In this document: positions 34,934-45,938 of the stretch, piece after piece | Layout of the letters: each line of letters begins with the position of its first letter | Position numbering within the stretch: the first letter of the stretch is position 1 | Assembly (NCBI GenBank): GCA_017792365.1 | Contig: CP051229.1 | Span: 1,426,001-1,490,000 of the forward strand | Length of the DNA: 64,000 bases | Origin: Hyphomonas sp. | Lineage (GTDB): Bacteria; Pseudomonadota; Alphaproteobacteria; Caulobacterales; Hyphomonadaceae | Direction: 5' to 3' | Program-made: the position numbers and the translations under genes | Notes under the pieces: generated by a model | Told to the model about the DNA's origin: nothing | Seen by the model: the letters and a program-made list of their open reading frames with translations, nothing else | The model's database searches: none

Positions 34934-35490
34934 TTCTCGCGCGTCACGCGGATCGGCCGCCCGCCGTCCAGCTTCAGCCGGTAGCCGCCAATCGCGCCTT
35001 CCCAGATCTCGGCCTCCCACGGACCATTGCCGCGATAGCGCGCCGGACCGCCGGTCGTCTGGCGCCATACCTGGCCGTTCTCCATCGTCAGCCAGATCTT
35101 CCCGTCACGCTGCTCCTCGATCTTCACGACCGTCATCATCAGCTCGCTGGGCGCCTCGCTGATCGACTTCGCCCGCGCTTCCGACGCCGCAGCAACCTTC
35201 GGCGCCACAGCCGCCAGATCGGCCCCGCCCGGCCGACCGAACGATTCCTCGGCCGCCGTCTCAAGCTGCTCGGATGTCACAACCGCAACCGCGCCCTCTT
35301 CCTCGTCGGACCTCAGCTCCGCGGTCGCCCGGTCGAAGCACGCCAGCCGCTCGTCATCCGCCGCCACGCCCGCACAGGCGTAAATCCCGGCAAGCGGCGT
35401 TTCCTGCGCGATGGCCGCCGGCGCCCCCAGCCCTGCCGTAACGGCGCCCAGAGCAATCATGCCCGCGCCGATGGAACTCTTCACTGTCAC
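34930..35490 (-). CDS. Exported hypothetical protein
   Basis: A 186-residue protein with a signal peptide (VKSSIGAGMIALGAVTAGLG, cleavage likely after AAIAQ). A Cys pair follows (YACAGVAADDERLACFDRA), then an Ala/Glu-rich middle and a C-terminal beta-rich block (KIWLTMENGQVWRQTTGG to YRLKLDGGRPIRVTREN). Similar 'ENGQVWRQ' proteins are common and unnamed in alphaproteobacteria, as far as I recall. The start is taken as GTG 35490 after GGAGG; ATG 35502/35508 are alternatives. Periplasmic; function unknown. Confidence 0.7.
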   Translation of the reverse strand: MTVKSSIGAGMIALGAVTAGLGAPAAIAQETPLAGIYACAGVAADDERLACFDRATAELRSDEEEGAVAVVTSEQLETAAEESFGRPGGADLAAVAPKVAAASEARAKSISEAPSELMMTVVKIEEQRDGKIWLTMENGQVWRQTTGGPARYRGNGPWEAEIWEGAIGGYRLKLDGGRPIRVTREN

Positions 35491-35613
35491 GTCATCCTCC
35501 ATACGCATCCGTCTCGTCCGGCCCGCCGAACGATGCAAACGGCCTGCGCGCCGCTGTCGCGGCATAAAACGCCCAATTTCTCGCCCCGTAAACCGGCGCG
35601 ACGCAGCCTTAAG

Positions 35614-35952
35614 CTAGACCGGGTCCGCTGGCGGCGGCGTCGCAGCCGCGCCCGGCGATGCAGCCCCCGGATTGCCCGCCAGAATGGCCTTCACCTCGCC
35701 AAGGTCATTGCCGATCTTGAACATGACAATGATGATCTCGCAGATGAAGCGCCAGTAAAGCAGCGCCAGAAAGCCGACAATCGGCCCGAAAATCAGCATC
35801 CCCAGACCCGGCAGGAAGCCCTGCGAGAACCCGCTGAACATCAGCCCGAGCGTCATCAACACAACGCCCACAAGGCCAAGATAATAGAAGATCTTCACCA
35901 GAGTGGCGCCGATCAGCTTGTCGAAACTCAAGAACCGGTTGACGAAATCCAT
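35614..35952 (-). CDS. DUF4282 membrane protein
   Basis: A 112-residue protein with two hydrophobic helices (about residues 18-42 and 48-72) and the family-type start MDFVNRFLSFDKLIG. The middle reads YWRFICEIIIVMFKI and the tail is Pro/Ala-rich. DUF4282 proteins are small inner-membrane proteins of unknown role. ATG 35952 follows GGAAGGGGCGGG; ATG 35970 is an in-frame alternative. It precedes the exported hypothetical gene on the same strand, 123 bases away. Confidence 0.8.
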   Translation of the reverse strand: MDFVNRFLSFDKLIGATLVKIFYYLGLVGVVLMTLGLMFSGFSQGFLPGLGMLIFGPIVGFLALLYWRFICEIIIVMFKIGNDLGEVKAILAGNPGAASPGAAATPPPADPV

Positions 35953-36163
35953 AGCCCGCCCCTTCCGCATTTAGACTCGATCCAGCCAGCAGATGCCTTG
36001 TCCGGATAGGCGTCAAGTCGCTTTCGGCCTTGAATCAAGGCGATTCCCCGCCCGTGACGCCCGCAATTGCAGACGCCTATTTCAACTTCGCCCGCACTGA
36101 CGCTAGTTAGGTCCGATGAGAAGCGCCGGACCGTAAGCCCGGCAAATCCGGAGTTCTGCAAAC

Positions 36164-37783
36164 ATGTTCAATCGCCCCCGTCTCCTCACCGCGCTGGCAG
36201 CCTCGACATTCCTCGCCCAGTCCGCATGCGGAGGCTCGGGCGGCGACCGCCCCGACAACCAGCTCCGCCGCGGTATCGGTGCAACGCCTGACTCGCTCGA
36301 CCCGCAGCAATCGGAAGGCACCTGGGCGAACGACGTAATCGGCGACATGTTCATCGGCTTGACGACGGAAAACGCAGCCTCCGAACCCATCCCGGGCGTC
36401 GCCGAGCGCTGGGAGACCTCCGAAGACGGCCTCACCTGGACCTTCTACCTGCGCCAGTCCAACTGGTCCGACGGCACGCCCCTCACGGCCCACGACTTCG
36501 TCTTCGCCTTCCGTCGCCTGCTCGATCCCACGACGGTGGGCGCCGTCTACGCCTCGCTGCAATATCCCATCAAGAATGCGCAGGCGATCAACGGCGGCCA
36601 GATGCCGACCGACCAGCTCGGCGTCACCGCGCTCGACGACTACACGCTTCAGGTCGAACTCGAATATCCTGCCCCCTACCTGCCCGGCCTGTTCAAGCAC
36701 TACACGGCCTTCCCGCTGCCCCGGCACGTCGTCGAAGAGCACGGCGACAACTGGACCAGCCCCGAGAACATCGTCGTCAACGGTCCGTACAAACTGGTCG
36801 AATGGCGCACCGGCGACTTCATCCGCTCGGTCAAGAACCCCGAATTCTTCGACGCCGACAGCCTCTGCTTCGAGGAAGTCGTCTACTACACGGCCTCCGA
36901 CCACGACGCGATGGTCCGACTCGCACAGGCCGGCCAGATCGACATGAACAACTCCTTCCCCACCGGGCGCCTGCAGGACACCGAAGAAAAACTCCCCGGC
37001 TGGCCGCGCACCGAACCCATGCTCGCCACCACCTACGTCGTCGCCAACCAGACCCGCGAACCGTTCGACGATGTCCGCGTCCGCCGGGCGCTCGCCATGG
37101 CGATGGACCGCGAATACATCACCGGCTCCATCCTCCAGGGCGGCGAGAACCCGACCTATTCCTTCGTCCCGCCAACCATCGCCGGCTATCCCGACCACGC
37201 CGAATTCAGCTGGAAGGACATGCCGCGCGACGAGCGCCTCGCCGAGGCCCAGTCGCTTCTCTCCGAAGCCGGCTTCGGCCCCGACAATCCGCTGGAGTTC
37301 GAATACCAGTACCGCGCAACCGGCAATAACCCGCGCATCGCGCCCGTCCTGCAGGCCAACTGGTCCGACATCGCCGACTGGGTCCGCCCCGCGATCCGCC
37401 AGATGGAAACCCAGGCGCTCTACAACTCGCTGCAGAATTCCGACTACGCCCTGTCGGACGCCGCCTGGCTCGCCGACTACAACGACGCCTACAACTTCCT
37501 CTACCTGATGGATTCCGGCACCGGCCCGATGAATTACGGCCGCTACAACAACCCGGCCTACGACGAAGCCCTGCGCGCCTCGAACCTCGAACTCGATCCG
37601 GCAAAACGCGCCGAACTCCTGAAGGCGGCCGAACAGATCCTCCTCGACGACGTCGCCGCCATGCCGCTGCTCAACACTGTCACGCAGGAAATCATCGACC
37701 CCAACCTCACCGGCGTCATCGACAACCCGGAACGCATCCACCGCGCCCGCTTCATGTGCCGCGCCTCAATGCAACAGGAGTAA
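36164..37783 (+). CDS. Oligopeptide ABC transporter substrate-binding protein (OppA-like)
   Basis: A 539-residue family 5 solute-binding protein. The signal sequence ends LAQSAC, followed by a Gly-rich mature start, so it is probably a lipoprotein. Family blocks are clear: GIGATPDSLDPQQSEGTW, WETSEDGLTWTFYLR, WSDGTPLTAHDFVFAFRRLLDP and the late NYGRYNNPAYDEAL. It delivers peptides to an OppBC-type permease, most simply the pair at 27387-29308 on the same strand. About 7 kb of unrelated genes separate them. Confidence 0.92.
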   Translation: MFNRPRLLTALAASTFLAQSACGGSGGDRPDNQLRRGIGATPDSLDPQQSEGTWANDVIGDMFIGLTTENAASEPIPGVAERWETSEDGLTWTFYLRQSNWSDGTPLTAHDFVFAFRRLLDPTTVGAVYASLQYPIKNAQAINGGQMPTDQLGVTALDDYTLQVELEYPAPYLPGLFKHYTAFPLPRHVVEEHGDNWTSPENIVVNGPYKLVEWRTGDFIRSVKNPEFFDADSLCFEEVVYYTASDHDAMVRLAQAGQIDMNNSFPTGRLQDTEEKLPGWPRTEPMLATTYVVANQTREPFDDVRVRRALAMAMDREYITGSILQGGENPTYSFVPPTIAGYPDHAEFSWKDMPRDERLAEAQSLLSEAGFGPDNPLEFEYQYRATGNNPRIAPVLQANWSDIADWVRPAIRQMETQALYNSLQNSDYALSDAAWLADYNDAYNFLYLMDSGTGPMNYGRYNNPAYDEALRASNLELDPAKRAELLKAAEQILLDDVAAMPLLNTVTQEIIDPNLTGVIDNPERIHRARFMCRASMQQE

Positions 37784-38540
37784 GGCTGTAGTCCAGGCCA
37801 GGAGCCCAAAGCCCGCCCCCACCCCAGGTGTCATTCCGGGCGAAGCGCAGCGCAGACCCGGAACCCAGCCCGCGACAGCAACTCCCACCTGTCATCCCGC
37901 ATCTTCGCTGCGCTGCGTGCGGGATGACAATCCGCCACTCAACCAGGCCTCAGCCTCACGTCTTCCCGGCCGAACGCCGGACCAGATCCGGGGAAAGAGC
38001 GGAAACCCAGCCCCTCCGACCAAACTCCAATTCCTCCCCGCTCATCCCGACGAAAGTCGGGATCCAGTCCTGAGGACAAAGCCGGGCGCAGCCCGACCGC
38101 ATCTCCTCCAGCGCACCATGGATTCCGGCTTCCGCCGGAATGAGCGGTGAGAAACCTCTTGGATACCTCCCATCAATCCAACACCCCTCCACCACACTAC
38201 ATTCCCCAAATCGCGCTTCACGAAGGGCAGGCCAACCAACCTGAAGCGCGAGGCGAAACGTCCGCGCCAGCGAGCAGGGTCCACACCACCCGGCAAGCAG
38301 CAAGACCGACCGCCGCGGGCGCGCTGGCGACAGCAAACCTCAACTACGAACGACACCAACAAAGCTGAAGCCAGCGCCCCGCGCCCTTCACTTCACCCAT
38401 ACCTCCAGACGCAAACGCGTCATGGAGCATTCGGCGCATCCGCCAGCGACAGGCGCCTTATGCCCCCGAGCGGGGGGAAACAGAATGGACCGGAGGGTCG
38501 AGGGGGACCGGACCGCAGCCCCAGAGGCGAGACCACCCAG
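37784..38540. other. Long intergenic region with palindromic repeats
   Basis: This 757-base stretch between the OppA-like and pilin genes has no credible gene. The left half is the hairpin cluster described separately. The right half (38146-38540) is GC-rich. It contains CCCCCGAGCGGGGGG (hairpin arms CCCC/GGGG near 38462) and GGACCGGAGGGTCGAGGGGGACCGG-type repeats near the pilin stop. The downstream end of the pilus operon must lie here. Confidence 0.6.
37834..38141. repeat. Cluster of REP-like palindromes
   Basis: Four hairpins lie close together. TTCCGGG/CCCGGAA is at 37834-37863. GTCATCCCGCA/TGCGGGATGAC is at 37891-37928. ATCCCGAC-GAAA-GTCGGGAT is at 38044-38063, and ATTCCGGC-TTCC-GCCGGAAT at 38122-38141. 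All share a 'TCAT(T/C)CC(G/C)' edge, the form of mobile alphaproteobacterial REP elements. They may also stop transcription or stabilise the oppA mRNA 3' end. Confidence 0.75.
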
Positions 38541-39040
38541 CTAGTAGATCACCGTCACCGTCAGCGTGTCGGCATATGCTCCAGCCACTACCCCTGTCCC
38601 GCCGGCAATCGCCCGAACACCGGATAACTCACCGACCACGGGATAAGGATCGAGAACAGCTGTCCAGCAGCAAGGCTCTCCGATCCCCCCGTGCCATCCC
38701 CCCACACCTTCGTCCGCAGAAGATCGCGATAGAGATTGTACGACAGGCTCGAGCCGCCCTGCGCCATCCTCCGCGCCATCTGGTTGCCGCTCCCGCCCGG
38801 TCCGATCTCGACCTCATAAGACAGGAACAGCCCCACCACCGTCGCCGTGCAGATCACGTCCACGCTCGAAACGGCGTCGACAGGCAAGGCGTCGAGCGGA
38901 TTGTAATTGCCGAACGAGATGTCCGGCGCGCTCACCGAACACGAACAGCTGCCCAGCCCCGTACACGCAGCCTGCGCCGGCGCCGCCGCCAGGCACCAGC
39001 CGGCGATCAGCGAAACCAGCAGGGCCAGCCTCCGCCCCAT
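38541..39040 (-). pseudogene. Spore-coat-U-domain pilin/tip protein, frameshifted near its end
   Basis: The start MGRRLALLVSLIAGWCLAAAPAQA is a signal peptide, followed by an SCPU domain (ACTGLGSCSCSVSAP, ISFGNYNPLDALP, VWGDGT, FGRLPAGQG). The frame then stops at 38588, but the -1 frame continues as VVAGAYADTLTVTVIY to a stop at 38541, exactly the SCPU ending. One C is missing from the C4 run at 38591-38594 (expected five). Without that last beta-strand donor chaperone-mediated assembly would fail. Its ATG overlaps the usher stop by one base. Confidence 0.75.
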
Positions 39041-41577
39041 CACCGCACCGCCACTTCCAGAACGCTCCTGCACACCGCCTCGCCGCCATCCACGATCGGA
39101 CGGTCGGGCTGGGCCGGCGGCGCCCGCACCTCGACATCGCACGCCCCATCGGCCCCGGAATAACTCAGCCTCGAGACGTTCTGCGCATTGGCGATATAGA
39201 CCTGCCCGTTGGCCCCGATTGGATACTTCGCGCCCAGCCGCATGTCCCGCAGCATCGACCCCTCCGGCAGCAGCTCGCCGTCCTCGTCGCGTACCGCCAG
39301 CAGCATGTTGATCCCGCGCACGATCTCGAACTCCGCCAGATGCCCGGTCCGAAGCCCCGGCCGCAGCCGGATGGAGTTCTCCGCAAACGTCTCCCCCAAT
39401 TCGAGATCGACCGGATCGATCATGATCTCGTTGTCCTCGTAGGGACGCAGGTTCGTCAGCAGCGCCTCGCCGTCATCGTCCGTCAGCGCGGTCAGCTGGC
39501 GGTCGACATAGACCTTCACGCCGGGCTCCTCGCCAGCCTTCACGATCGCCATCGAGTTGGTCACGCTACGCGCCAGCCGCACCTTGCCGCCCATCGTCGC
39601 AACGCCGCCGCGCACGCTCTGGCGCAACGCCTCGCCGCGATCGACCTTTGAATAATCGAACGTCACATCCGCCGCCTGCGTACGGTGAATGACGCCAAGG
39701 TCCATCCGCGCCGAGTCCGTGTTCGAGAACGACGCGTTGTATCCCAGCCCGCCCGAAGGCTTGGGCGACACGCGATAGCTCGCCCGCGCCCCCAGCTTTC
39801 GCCGCCGGCTCTCAATCGCGCCGGTCGCCGCCCCCTTGCCGAAGGGGATCGTCATCCGCACGGCCCCGACGAATTCCTTTGTGGGTTCCAGCGTCTGGAA
39901 CGCGCTCGCGTGCAACACCGTGGGGCCAATCGGAACCGACCAGCCCGCGCCCACGGCGGAAAACGATGATCCCTCCCACTCATCCCGCTGCGTGAAGTTG
40001 AGATTCGCCGAGCCATACTCGCCAAACTTCCGGCTCACGAACGCGCGTGTCGTCAGCCGCGCCTGCGGCCCAACTTCGCCGAGCCCCCTGTACTGTTCCG
40101 AAGCGTGCTCGACCACGCCGCCAATGGTAAAGCGCTCCGAGCGGTATTCATGGCCCAGCGAAACCAGCATTCCGCCATCGCCCTCATCCGACGACGCAAC
40201 GATAGCCGCTTCGCTCACGCCCAGCGCCGGGTTCAGCACCGCAGCAGAAACGCCAGCCGTCTGCAGCCGCTCCGACACTTCCGATCGCACGCCAACCGTC
40301 AGCGCGTTCGACACGCCGCGCGCATAGCGCCCCGCCACGAAGCCATCGCCGTATTCGTTCGACGCCCGCCCATAATCCTCGCGCAGGAAGCCCGCCTCCA
40401 CCCCATAGGACGCAAGATCCTCCTTCAGCAGTTCAGGCGCGGCATAATAGGCGGTGTCGATCACGGTCTGGCGCCCCAGCGTATCCTTCACCACCACCGT
40501 CGCCGTCCCCGCCCCGGTGACCAGCGGCACATCGGTGATCGAGAACGGCCCCGGCTCGATATCGCCGGAAAACAGGCGCTGGTCGTCGACCAGCACGTCC
40601 ACCGTACCCGGCAGCACCGACTCGCCTTCAAGGCTCGGCAAGGGAAAGGTGGTGAAGCCCGGATCAAGCGAGAAGTCGGTGCCCCATGCGATGCCGCCAA
40701 ACCGCGCCGGCCGCGCCCAGGATTCCGTATTCGTAATGGAATCCCCCAGCTGCAACCGCGTCGTGCTGTCGGGATCATCGATCGTCCAGTTCGTATCCAG
40801 CCGCAGACACGCCTCGCCGCCACGCTGCGTCGAGCACGTCACAGAAGCCTGGCCCAGACCCAACGGCGAAAACACGCCCGCGCTCACCAGCGCACCGCCC
40901 GTGTCTCCCAGATCCCCCTGCTGCGCGAACAGCTCGTAGTTCGCATACCCGCCCACAGCGACCGGACTCATCTCGCCATAGCGAGACGCCCCGGCCGACA
41001 ATATCTCCTCGCCATAACAGGCCGCGCTGCAGTCAATGATCAGCTGCGCCGCTTTCAGGTCGACGCTGGCCTCCGCCCCCGAAACGTCGCCAGCGCGAAC
41101 GAAGCGACGCGACCCAAGCACGAATGTCTCGCCAGAGTACCGGATGCGGTTCGCCGCAAGGAATTCCTCGGGCAGCATGACCCGGCCCTCGCGGATCGGC
41201 ACAACGATCGACTGTGACTGCGCAACGCCATTGATCACAGGCTGAAGGATATGGATCGCAGGCCCGTCATCCCGTGCCGCTCTTGCGGTCTCAACCGGCG
41301 CAGGCGGCCCGACAATCGTCGTGACCACCGTGTCGGATTGCCGGTCCGCTCCCGACCCGATGCCGCCCGCCAGTTCGGGATAAGGATCGGGCGCATCCCC
41401 GGCCGCAGCGCTCAGCGGCGGCCTGGTTCCAAGCGGCGCAATCGCGACGGGTTTGGATGCGCCGGTTCGGGTGCGCCCATCGGCCAGCGCCGGCGCCGCG
41501 ACGCCGGCCGCCGCGCAGGCGAGACAGCTAGCGCGTAGCGCCTGTCGGCGCCGTCGCGACGGAGATCGGGATGTCAT
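39040..41577 (-). CDS. Chaperone-usher pathway outer-membrane usher (FimD/Csu-like)
   Basis: An 845-residue usher. After a signal peptide ending APALA comes an N-terminal periplasmic domain (about residues 100-230, EEFLAANRIRYSGETFVLG). The 24-strand barrel with plug follows (GTDFSLDPGFTTFPLPSLEG, GTVDVLVDDQRLFSGDIEPGPFSITDVPLVTGAG), then C-terminal domains (VYVDRQLTALTDDDGEALLTNLRPYEDN). It threads pilin subunits across the outer membrane. Sequence and neighbours place it in the archaic sigma/Csu-type family. Its start overlaps the chaperone gene by 50 bases. Confidence 0.92.
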   Translation of the reverse strand: MTSRSPSRRRRQALRASCLACAAAGVAAPALADGRTRTGASKPVAIAPLGTRPPLSAAAGDAPDPYPELAGGIGSGADRQSDTVVTTIVGPPAPVETARAARDDGPAIHILQPVINGVAQSQSIVVPIREGRVMLPEEFLAANRIRYSGETFVLGSRRFVRAGDVSGAEASVDLKAAQLIIDCSAACYGEEILSAGASRYGEMSPVAVGGYANYELFAQQGDLGDTGGALVSAGVFSPLGLGQASVTCSTQRGGEACLRLDTNWTIDDPDSTTRLQLGDSITNTESWARPARFGGIAWGTDFSLDPGFTTFPLPSLEGESVLPGTVDVLVDDQRLFSGDIEPGPFSITDVPLVTGAGTATVVVKDTLGRQTVIDTAYYAAPELLKEDLASYGVEAGFLREDYGRASNEYGDGFVAGRYARGVSNALTVGVRSEVSERLQTAGVSAAVLNPALGVSEAAIVASSDEGDGGMLVSLGHEYRSERFTIGGVVEHASEQYRGLGEVGPQARLTTRAFVSRKFGEYGSANLNFTQRDEWEGSSFSAVGAGWSVPIGPTVLHASAFQTLEPTKEFVGAVRMTIPFGKGAATGAIESRRRKLGARASYRVSPKPSGGLGYNASFSNTDSARMDLGVIHRTQAADVTFDYSKVDRGEALRQSVRGGVATMGGKVRLARSVTNSMAIVKAGEEPGVKVYVDRQLTALTDDDGEALLTNLRPYEDNEIMIDPVDLELGETFAENSIRLRPGLRTGHLAEFEIVRGINMLLAVRDEDGELLPEGSMLRDMRLGAKYPIGANGQVYIANAQNVSRLSYSGADGACDVEVRAPPAQPDRPIVDGGEAVCRSVLEVAVR

Positions 41578-42286
41578 GGAACTCGACTTTGTTGGAATAC
41601 GCCGAGGTCAGCCCAGCCCTCAGCGCCTCGCCGGCAAGTTCCCCCTCCAGGGCGCGCGGACAGACCTTGGCAGTCGCGCCCGCAAGCACGTAGTGCTGCA
41701 CAGCCAGTGCATCCGATCGCCCCCGCTGACCGATGCTGACCAGCTTCTTGTGCACGCTGCCCTCATTGCGCACCTCGACACACGTCTCCCCGTCAGGTCC
41801 AACCGCCTCCTCCACGACCACGTCGTGCGTGATCGCGTCGGGCGCAAAAAACACCGGCAGCAGCACCTGCGTGCGAACTTTCAGGGGCGACCCGGTCTCC
41901 TCGATCTGCGAGATGTCCCGCAGCAACAGCCGGTAATCGCCCTCCCGCTCGCCGCCCTCAGACCGCGAAAGAAACCCGACGCGCACCAGCACGCTGTCGC
42001 CCGGCTCCAGCGAAACGATCGGCGGCGTAACGATCAGCTCCGGACTGACCGCATGAACGTCCTTGCCCCCCTCCTGCGACCACTCAAGCCCGGTGATCTG
42101 GAACGCCGCCGGACGCAAGCTGTCATTGCGCACCTTCAGCACGCCAACAGGGGCCTCGGCATCGAGCATGATCGTCAGGGGAGAAATCTCGAGGGCGAGC
42201 GCCGGACCAGATCCGGCGACCGTGCCCAGCGCCAAAGCCGCCACGGTCGCCAGTCTCAGCGCACTGCCAATGCGTACTCTACTCAA
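41528..42286 (-). CDS. Pilus assembly periplasmic chaperone (PapD-like)
   Basis: A protein of about 252 residues with a signal peptide (IGSALRLATVAALALGTVAG to PALA). The chaperone N-domain follows (LEISPLTIMLDAEAPVGVLKVRNDSLRPAAFQI). The conserved fold-edge block DYRLLLRDI matches family YR(V/L)xLxEI motifs. It would hold pilin subunits by donor-strand complementation and deliver them to the usher. No in-frame ATG lies near the signal peptide. TTG 42286 behind GGGGATGAG is the likely start, 14 bases after the major pilin stop. Confidence 0.88.
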   Translation of the reverse strand: MSRVRIGSALRLATVAALALGTVAGSGPALALEISPLTIMLDAEAPVGVLKVRNDSLRPAAFQITGLEWSQEGGKDVHAVSPELIVTPPIVSLEPGDSVLVRVGFLSRSEGGEREGDYRLLLRDISQIEETGSPLKVRTQVLLPVFFAPDAITHDVVVEEAVGPDGETCVEVRNEGSVHKKLVSIGQRGRSDALAVQHYVLAGATAKVCPRALEGELAGEALRAGLTSAYSNKVEFHDIPISVATAPTGATR

Positions 42287-42300
42287 CTCATCCCCGCTGA

Positions 42301-42819
42301 CTAAAAGGTAATCGTCGCCGTCACTGTGTCGGTGTATGCGCCTGTTGAAATGTTCTGGCCGGCCGCCACGCGCCCATAGACCGTGTAATTGATGGGAAGG
42401 CCGAGACTGACCCCGGTCACATCGTCGGTCGCGCCGGTGTCGTCGCCCCACACGGTTAGCCGCAGCGGATCGACATAAAGATTGTAGGTCAGGTCATCGG
42501 TGCCGTTGGTCATCAGGCGGCCGGTATAGTCTCCGCCGTTCGACCCGGCGTCGAGGGCGACATCGAAGACCGCGCCAAGCGAGCAATTGACCTGGATCGT
42601 CGCGGTCGCATCGTTCGGCAGCGCCGCGACCGCGCTGTAGTCGCCGAAATCAAGATCGTTTGCGGTGATCACGCATCCGGTCACCACGTTCGCCGTCACA
42701 TCGAACGTGTCCGATGTCTGGGCCGACGCCGATGCGAACAGGGCCGTGCCGGCGATCGCGGAGAACGCCACGGCGGAGAACCGGCTGCCGCTAATGGCTA
42801 TGTCGATGGCTCCGGACAT
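42301..42819 (-). CDS. Spore-coat-U-domain major pilin
   Basis: A protein of about 172 residues with a signal peptide (SRFSAVAFSAIAGTALFASASAQ). A complete SCPU domain follows: DTFDVTANVVTGCVITANDLDFGDY, IQVNCSLGAVFDVALDAGS, LTVWGDDTGATDD, and the ending YGRVAAGQNISTGAYTDTVTATITF. It is the first gene of the pilus operon, followed by chaperone, usher and a second SCPU protein, and so is likely the main fibre subunit. ATG 42819 behind GGGG is chosen; ATG 42831 is also possible. Confidence 0.9.
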   Translation of the reverse strand: MSGAIDIAISGSRFSAVAFSAIAGTALFASASAQTSDTFDVTANVVTGCVITANDLDFGDYSAVAALPNDATATIQVNCSLGAVFDVALDAGSNGGDYTGRLMTNGTDDLTYNLYVDPLRLTVWGDDTGATDDVTGVSLGLPINYTVYGRVAAGQNISTGAYTDTVTATITF

Positions 42820-43223
42820 GATTTTCCCCATCCCGATAATCCCGCGTCGAGGCGGTTGCCCCACGCTGCGGCCACCGTCCCAAGTGGTCTTCGCAATGCA
42901 GGGACAATGACAGGCTCTGCTTAAATCTGGATTAACGCAGCGGCGACCTACGTTAAGACTTGGGGCGCGTACGCTGCCTCCGACACGCCGGAACCCGCGG
43001 ATTTCCACGTTCGCGCTTACCATAACGATCCATCTACCCGGCGACGGTTCGGCCCCGCCGACAAGATCCCGCAGGAAAGCGCCGCAGTTCCAGAAGAAAA
43101 ACTTCTCCGACAGCCCCATCCCCGCACGATGCGCCCCCATTCGCACGCGCAGCACGCCAGCCCCCGCTTAACCGTGAACGCGGCCAAGCCAGATCCAGCT
43201 CATTTCAGCCAAGTATAGGGAAA
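42820..43223. other. 404-base control region of the pilus operon
   Basis: No gene is supported here. The part nearest the pilin gene holds the CtrA-type box (42921-42936) and a further GTTAA at 42952-42956. A TTAACG/CGTTAA inverted repeat with a 13-base spacer spans 42932-42956. The distal half (42960-43223) shows nothing recognisable and must also contain the 3' side of the DUF1499 gene transcript. Confidence 0.55.
42921..42936 (+). promoter_or_regulatory. CtrA-type binding box TTAA-N7-TTAAC
   Basis: TTAA (42921-42924), seven bases and TTAAC (42932-42936) match the full CtrA recognition consensus of Caulobacter relatives. It lies about 90-100 bases upstream of the major pilin start. TTAA is rare in this GC-rich sequence, and I found no other TTAA-N7-TTAA pair when scanning the window by eye. 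Confidence 0.6.
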
Positions 43224-44098
43224 CTAATCGGTCGCGGGCGCGTCCCCTGCGCCCGCAGCTCTCACCGCAGCCGTCTGCGCCAGGTCGTCCAGAAACACCT
43301 TAATGCGCTGCGCATTGGCGCCCATGTCATTGCCCGCCAGTCGCGAGGTCGACCGTACATCGACGCGCGAGCCGCTCTCCGCCTCGACGATCCGCACCGC
43401 GATGTCGGCAGGCAAGCCGTACCAGAACGAACGCTGCACCGCCTCGATCTGCCCGCCCGGCGGATCGGAGAACATCACCGACCAGCCCTGCCGCCGCGCC
43501 ACTTCATCGGCAAGCACCGTCGCCGCCGCCGGCTCCATGTCCAGATGCAACGGCTCCAGCTCCCAGAACGTCGCCTGCGCCTCCGCAAACGTCATCCCGG
43601 CCCAGTCCTCTCCGGCCCCGGCGCCGATCCGCGCATCGTCGCGCACAGGCGCCGCCGCGTCGGCCTCTCGGCCGGCCAGCGCACGGCCCGTGAATGCAAC
43701 GGGATTATCCCAGTCCGTCTGCGCATCATGGATCGGCGGCAGCCCGCTCCGCTGCACCATCGCGCCCACAACCCGGAAGCCCAGCAACAGCGCGGCGATG
43801 ATCACTAGCACGCCGACAATCGCGCCCTTGGACGACTTGCCAAGAACGCTCATCGCCAGCCCGACCAGCGCAACCGCGCCAGCCAGCCCGGCCAGCATCC
43901 CGGCAAGGCTCTGCGTCCCCTCGCGGGCTGAATCGAGTTCAAGAACGCCGCCGCGATAGAGCAGCGGCCCGGCGGCGGCGACCAGCAGACCAGCAATCAG
44001 GACCGCAACCGCGCCCGCCAGCACAATGACGTGCGCGCCGCGCCCGCCCGTGTGCGTCTGCACACGAGCTTGCGCGTCGTCACCCGTATCTGTTCCGA

Positions 44099-44102
<4 letters not shown>
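43224..44102 (-). CDS. DUF1499 membrane protein
   Basis: A 292-residue protein. The N-terminal half has three hydrophobic helices (about residues 24-46, 65-87 and 93-115). The C-terminal half is a DUF1499 domain (IEAVQRSFWYGLPADIAVRIVEAESGSRVDVRSTSRLAGNDMGANAQRIKVFLDDL, best seen from about residue 215). Function is unknown, probably periplasmic-facing. Its start overlaps the stop of the acyl-CoA ligase gene by 4 bases only in the convergent sense of shared ATGA, so the ligase lies downstream and both are likely one operon. Confidence 0.82.
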
Positions 44103-45847
<1,745 letters not shown>

Positions 45848-45938
45848 AGTCGCGCCCTCCCAAGCGCTGGGGAAATAGTGTGGGTGCAAGAACACTATCC
45901 GCCCAATCACGCTGCGGCAAATGGATGAGGGCTGATCC

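Noticed and set aside
37784-38540. CRISPR array in the repeat-rich gap
   Set aside because: The repeats are inverted palindromes of differing sequence, with no direct repeats of constant length or equal spacers, and no cas genes are near.
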